Source: Straminergon stramineum (Eukaryota > Streptophyta > Bryopsida > Hypnales > Calliergonaceae). From it: 64,000 nt of DNA. Below the pieces are notes generated by a model. The model ran no database searches. It saw only the letters and a program-made list of their open reading frames with translations, and had not been told where the DNA came from. This document shows, one piece after another, positions 58,801-64,000 of this stretch. The stretch is taken from positions 248,001-312,000 of the forward strand of contig OY987267.1 of the NCBI GenBank assembly GCA_963920665.1, read 5' to 3'. Position numbers and translations under genes: made by a program. Position 1 is the stretch's first letter; each line of letters starts with the position of its first letter.

Positions 58801-59586
58801 AATATGGTATGTGCATTATTTTAGATGTCAACCTTCTCAAAATGGCTATCCAGAAAAATCCTTTATAATGAACATACCCCCAAATGTGGAAAATCACAGA
58901 AAACCCAGTCTCGTTTGAACAAGACTTTAGAGGATACCTACCCCAAATATACTCTTTGAAGATCATGAGAGGTTGCCATGTGGTTGCTACATCACCTTTA
59001 TATTAGCACCAACAAGGTGAGGAATGCCATGTGAATAAGTTTTTCACGTGGGCCTTGTTGATGTAGGACATGATGTAGTAGACATGTGGTGACCATGTGG
59101 TAGAAGGTAATTGTGATATGGCGTGCCTAGTCAATATACTTTCACGTTGTCTAAGAATTTTAATACTATTTTTTGAGATGTCAATTTAGATGTTTGCCTG
59201 TTGTTTAAGACATCAATTGGTATATATTGTACCCATAGAATAGGGGCAATAAAAAAGTTATTTAATAGAAATTTTTCAAAATTTCCAAGAATAAAAGAGA
59301 ATTGATCACCTACCATCAAGTAAATTTTGGTGGCAAAGTCAAGGAATTACTTCATTGACAATTACTCAAAAGAAGGGTAGAGGGATTGTTTTTATAATAA
59401 AATGCATTCTCCATCCATGGATAGACAAAGGAGATGGAATAATTTAAAGTTGAGACCTTGAGTACTAGACATCTAGGAGTTGTTTTAGACATGTGGATTT
59501 TTTTGCAAACATTCTACTTTGAACACAATTCTTGCTTATCATATCTCATATAGTTTTTCTATTTCCTAGAACCCTGCTTGTATAAG
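55849..59586. other. Intergenic, no gene assigned
   Basis: The stretch 55880-56360 is purine-rich with normal-looking codon variety; an 80-codon frame at 55984-56226 is Gln/Arg/Lys-rich. It may be a retroelement gag or leader relic, but no motif proves it. A weak inverted pair built on GTAGAACCGCC (56791) and GGCGGTTCTAC (57162) spans about 380 bp. No other feature is supported. Confidence 0.4.
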
Positions 59587-60312
59587 GGTCATTGCAAGAA
59601 ACACCAATCCTATTCTTCGTCACAATTGAAGTGATGTTGTTATCATCAGCTCTAACTTTTGAAGCACAAGTCCAATGAACCCAAAAAATCTATAGAGGAT
59701 GTCTAACTTGATGGAAATAAGATCTTTTCTTTTTTAGAAATTTTTAAAAAACCATTTTATATTTAAAATTTTATTTTGTTAATTTGTCACACTTTGAGAT
59801 TTAGGGGTTTTCACTATGTTTGGAGTACCCAAATTGAATGATCTAGAGTTGAAATTTTGGTGGTCTATTCCCACACTAGGTGGACATATGCCTACTAAGG
59901 GGCATCTAAAAATACATTATTTTATGTCCCCTAGGCCCATGCAAATAGAGCTTCCTTGCACAAGCATTTATAAACATTGAAGATGGTTTCAATTTCATTT
60001 TTTTGGTGAAATTTGATCAATATCAAGTCTTCACAAATGGCCAATTTTTCATTTTTTTGTTCATGATTTTCTATTTATTATTAATTTATACCTCATTTGA
60101 TCTATTTTATGTGACAATCTGTCTTTTTTTCTCATAGTATGGTTTTAATACTCGTAAGTAGTCCATAGTACTTGCACTGGTACTTTCAACCGTTGATTTT
60201 TCCAATCTACGATTGTGATAGTTCTGTTAATTAGTACTCATAGTACTCTAGGTCTGAAATCTAGATTTTGCCAAAAGGCTACAGAAAACACATGGTGTTT
60301 CTTGCAATGACC
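59587..60312. mobile_element. Candidate MITE with 20-bp perfect terminal arms
   Basis: GGTCATTGCAAGAAACACCA opens the element and its exact reverse complement closes it at 60293-60312. TATAAG on the left and TATAAA on the right could be a degenerate duplication. The 726-bp interior has no coding capacity. Confidence 0.65.
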
Positions 60313-61020
60313 TATAAAGAGCTTCTCTTTTCATCCATTTTGTACATCCATCCATTTTTTTTTGTGAAGCATGCCACGTGGTTGTCTTTCCCTTGTATTT
60401 TTCACATTTGGTTAGCATTTAATTGCTATCTCCAATAACTTTCAAAAATTTACCCATGGTGAAATTGGAAGACTTTGTTGATGTGGCAGTGGCATGTTTT
60501 TTTGGACATCTTAAAAAACACGGCAACATTTTTTTTGAATGTCTCACACAAGATAATGTAGATGGACCCAGTCTCGTCCCTTTATAAATTCCTCCATCAC
60601 GTACTAGTAGTGGATGTTTTCTTATTAGAGTGCACTCCATTAGTATACAAGGATGGAATTGGGTGCAAGGGTGGGAATGGGTACGTCTACCTTAGTTGTC
60701 ATTTTAAGCATGATGTCAATTTTCCATTGACATCCATAAGTTTTCTACAACATCCATCAAAATTTCACTACCCACTACTTCAAAGTTTCTAACAAACTTT
60801 TATATGCAAAAACATACTGCTATTTTTTCTAATGTTACTAAAGCAAGGGGTTTCTCTAGTGCCATTTCAACTTGTAAACCAAATGGCCATAGTAACCACA
60901 TCCAAATCATAATATATTGCAATTGGACTAAGGTTTCCGCTCAAACAAGTGATGTTTCAGCTCAATTGTGTTTGTGCCGAGACATGCGAGGTAGCTGCTT
61001 ACGCCTAGACATCTTATGTT
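60313..61020. other. Intergenic, no gene seen
   Basis: Short frames at 60562-60792 and 60804-61049 carry no recognised domain. Confidence 0.4.
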
Positions 61021-61890
61021 CACTACAAGGGAAATTGTATCTTATTTGACAAAAAATTGACAAAATTTTGTCAATTGCTTTGTCAGTGGGAACCTATAGA
61101 TTCGGCCAATTTGACAAAATTCTGTCAACTATTTTGTCATTTCGCTAGAATTTTTGTCAACTTTTATTCCCTAATACCCTCTTTTGTTAGTTGTTCCATT
61201 GCCATGCTAGTATGATGGCCTAATCAATGGTTACAAGTTTCTTTATTTTTTGTAAAAGACAAAATATCAAAATTCAAATTGCTTTAAATTTGAACCTTGA
61301 TATATAAAGTGAAATTACAAGTTTGAACAACCTATTGCCATCTTAACATTACACCTTATGAACCACTTTAGGTTCACGGATTGGGAGAGAGAAGAGAGCT
61401 CTATATATACACATGGGGTGGTAGGGAGGTAGAACAACCAATATGGGGTATGTCACTTGGAAGTTGTAAGAGCTCATCTGCTCATAGTTAAGTTTGAAAT
61501 AGGATTTGTATTAAAACTAGAATTTCAGACCTCATTTAGGCATAGTAGAATAATTTTTCAAAAAAACTTTCAACTAAAAACAGTTGGAAAATCAATTCAA
61601 GTTTCATGTCCAAAAATTCGTTTGATATTTTGATCCTCCAATCAAAAGTTATGGACAAATTTCAAAGGGGCGGTGGAAGGGAATTTTTTTTTTACCTTTT
61701 CAAACATCCTCTCTGAAATTTGTTCATAACTTTTGATTGGAAGATCAAAATATCAAACGAATTTTTTGACATGAAACTTGAATTGATTTAGGAACTTTTT
61801 ATAGTTCAAATTAAAAAAAAAAAAGTTATTCTACTATACCTAAACGAGGTCTAAAATTCTAGTTTTAATACAATTCTTATTTCAAACTTA

Positions 61891-63524
61891 TGGTGACTCA
61901 CAAAAGTACTTGGCCACTACTTGTGAATCCATTTGGCATGCAATTGTAGAGAGAGGTTAATGAAGCTGCCTCTCAAATTAATTAGGGTTAATCAACATCA
62001 TTTAATGCAGTATTAGGTGGCTTCCTTTGGGTAATCCAAGTGGTACATTTTTGTGGGAGTGGTTCAAATAATCTCAAGGGTGGCCAACTACATATATTGA
62101 CAATAGTGACTTCTTCTTCCACTTCTCTTTCCATTGAGTGTATAGATCTTTGAGAGCTTCCAATAGTCTTAAGTTGAGATTCTTCACATTTCTAACAGTT
62201 ACAATGAAGAAAACAAGTTTTCATGAGTGTTTCCAAGTCATAGCATTGAGTGAGCAAGAATTTTCACAACGTTTCATAGCCGGCCATCTTCAGATTCCTC
62301 GTAGCATAGTTGGCCACATTCTAGTTCAGTTCAGTGAAAATGGGGAGGTGTCTGATCATCCAAGATCTAGGAGACCACGTCTTTTGAGCATTTGGGATGA
62401 GAGGCTCGCTGTGAGGACTCTCAATCAACCGAAATTAGGGACTGCGGCAGCTGTAGGTCGTAGTTTGAGAGCTCAAGGTCTTTATTTGCCTGATGAGACT
62501 TTCCGTAGAAGTTTTCGGAGGCAAGGGCTTGGTGCTAGAGTGAAGAGGAAGAAACCATTGTTGTCAAAGAGGCATAGGCAGAAGCATTTACAGTGGGCGA
62601 AGGTTTCATAGGATTGTGATGTAGAAAACTGGAGTCATGTCATTTGGTCACATGAGTCCCAGTTCAATGTTTTTGGTTCAAATGGTCGTCAATGGTGTTG
62701 GAGAAATCCTACAGAGCCTCTTTGTGACTATCATGTGCAACATACAGTTAAACATGGTGGAGGTAGCATCATGGTATGGAGATGCATGAGTTGGGTAGGT
62801 GTAGGAAACCTTCACCGCATTGATGGCATTATGAATTCGCAAGTTTATCTTGACATTTTACATTCGCAATTGTTGGATACTATTGAAAGACAAGGTCTTG
62901 ATGAGGTAGAAGTGATTTTTCAGCATGATAACGACCCGAAGCATACATCTAGTCTTGTACAATGATGGCTAGGTCAACAGGATTTCTCTGTAATGGAGTG
63001 GCCACCACAATTTTCCGACCTAAATCCTATCGAATACTTATTGAATGAAGTAGATAGACGCTTATGATTATTTGGTGATTCACCCAAAAGTAGAGATAAC
63101 TTGTGGGAGAAGATCCAGGTTGTTTGGCAAAAAATTGAAGTAAAATTTGTGTAGAAGCTAATCCGCACAATGCCAACAAGGGTGGTTGATCTTCTTGCAC
63201 CTAAGGGGGGATACACGTGTTGGTAGACATGTAGTTTTTGTACATATGTAGCATATGCTACTTATTAGCTTTTCATTTTGAGTTTTCTTTGTGCTATCAT
63301 GATTTCCTACTTAATCAACATAAGTTCTTGGCCATGCTTTTTGCATACTTCTTTCAATTTCTTTTTACCATTTCGATTTTTTTTTCACAAATTTTTGATA
63401 ACATGTTCTTGACAACTTGTATGGTATCTATGACAAATCTTGCTTATTATATCTCACTAGTCTAAGAGCTTTTGTCCAATTTTCACGATCACAAGTAACG
63501 GCCAAGTACTTTTGTGAGTCACTG
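61891..63524 (+). mobile_element. Tc1/mariner element inserted at TA in the foldback arm
   Basis: 1634 bp with TA on both sides (61889-61890 and 63525-63526). The termini are TGGTGACTCACAAAAGTACT on the left and, read inward, CAGTGACTCACAAAAGTACT on the right. Joining the flanks restores AAACTTAACTATGAG, exactly the complement of CTCATAGTTAAGTTT in the opposite arm at 61482-61496, which proves the insertion site. It encodes one broken transposase. Confidence 0.93.
62204..63226 (+). pseudogene. Tc1/mariner transposase, four premature stops
   Basis: A single frame gives a recognisable DDE transposase. It has an N-terminal helix-turn-helix with IPRSIVGHILVQF and RSRRPRLLS, a second region (RRQGLGARVKRKKPLL), then VIWSHESQFN, QHDNDPKHT and MEWPPQFSDLNPIEYLLNEV. 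The second catalytic Asp and the third acidic residue (NPIE) are present, but the first Asp of W-S-D-E-S is His. In-frame stops: TAG 62609, TGA 62963, TGA 63065 and TAG 63152. The frame ends at TAG 63224. No indel is needed, so decay is by point mutation only. An alternative upstream Met at 62138 is in the same frame. It is inactive. Confidence 0.9.
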
Positions 63525-63878
63525 TAACTATGAGCGGTTGAGCTTTGCAACTTCTAAATGATATATCCAAGATGGATTGTTCTACCTCCTCCTACTCCAT
63601 CTATATATAGAGAGCTTGACTTCTACACATAATTCAACCTAAGATATCTACAACAATGGATGAAAAGATAAATGTAAGAAAAAACTAATGGAATCTTTGT
63701 GTTCTTGGCAAATAGGGAGAAGAGAACCAAACATCAACTACAAATTTGACTACAACTTGACAAAAAATTGACAAGTTCTCACAAATTGACAAGATGAGGT
63801 AGCAATAATATGGCTGTTGTCATTTTGGACATTTCTCTATCAAAAGCTTGTCATCTTGGACTACATTTCCTTGTAGTG

Positions 63879-64000
63879 GTTGGAGCCCATAAGAGTTCAC
63901 ATCAAAACAACATCTTTGCCTTCACCCACATGTTCGTGCCTAGATATTCTATGCTGTCACTTTTCTATGTCTTTCTTTATGCAATGATGTTTTTGCCCAC
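63879..64000. other. Right-edge intergenic
   Basis: 122 bases after the foldback element; nothing assignable. Confidence 0.4.

Larger units (their letters stand above)
61021..63878. mobile_element. CACTA-type long foldback element, interrupted by Tc1/mariner
   Basis: Starts CACTACAAGGGAAATTGTA, ends TACATTTCCTTGTAGTG, and is flanked by GTT on both sides (61018-61020 and 63879-63881). Subterminal regions carry many TTGACAAAATT-type words in both orientations. Almost the whole element is one inverted repeat: 61380-61690 faces 61691-61890 and continues at 63525-63640, for example AGGTAGAACAACCAATATGG against its complement near 63572-63592. Without the Tc1 insertion and its extra TA it is about 1.2 kb. 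It has no transposase and is non-autonomous. Its core resembles that of 8794-9916. Confidence 0.88.

Overview
The window looks like AT-rich nuclear DNA of a land plant or close streptophyte relative. The evidence is a plastid-type adenylate kinase fragment with spliceosomal introns, an intact membrane-anchored pectin methylesterase inhibitor (PMEI) type gene, TTTAGGG telomere-type tracts, and plant transposon families (Mutator-like, CACTA, Tc1/mariner). The species cannot be named from the sequence. Most of the window is transposon-derived or unassignable intergenic DNA. The only cellular gene that reads as intact is the PMEI-type gene at 38809-39570.

The central object is a Mutator-like element (MULE) of about 20 kb at 16955-36975. 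It has related terminal inverted repeats and an 11-bp identical flanking duplication (GTATATGTATG). On the plus strand it carries a two-exon transposase gene (31642-35679) with a GCM/WRKY-like zinc cluster, a MULE-type transposase core and a SWIM zinc finger. On the minus strand, divergent to it, is a roughly 12-exon gene (27710-18653) whose predicted product joins a ParB/sulfiredoxin-like domain, a charged lysine/glutamate-rich region and a beta-class N4/N6 DNA-methyltransferase-like domain. That architecture is typical of bacterial and phage ParB-methylases. The large first intron of this gene holds eight units of a roughly 355-bp tandem repeat, each centred on a 16-bp palindrome (CTGTCGGATCCGACAG or a near match). 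Two more copies of the palindrome lie in introns, one of them a perfect 28-bp palindrome. A ParB-domain gene placed beside an array of palindromes suggests a self-recognition or anti-silencing module carried by the transposon, comparable in logic to the VANC proteins of VANDAL MULEs but built from unrelated domains. A 248-bp MITE at 12905-13152 shares the element's termini and has a 10-bp target duplication, so the family has mobilised non-autonomous copies.

This copy appears inactivated: the transposase has two in-frame stops and a frameshift, and the predicted methylase mRNA has a stop at one splice junction. Many nonsense codons in the window's pseudogenes can be explained by C-to-T (or G-to-A) transitions, as expected for methylated, silenced repeats.

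Layout: 1-5900, dispersed repeats and one MITE; 5905-11244, an adenylate kinase pseudogene split by a MITE, plus a CACTA-like foldback, bounded by 61-bp direct repeats; 11930-13450, diverged repeats with the MULE-derived MITE; 15960-16925, tandem repeats; 16955-36975, the MULE; 38809-39570, the PMEI-type gene; 39571-61020, intergenic DNA with MITEs and retroelement relics; 61021-63878, a long foldback CACTA-like element with a Tc1/mariner element inserted in one arm.
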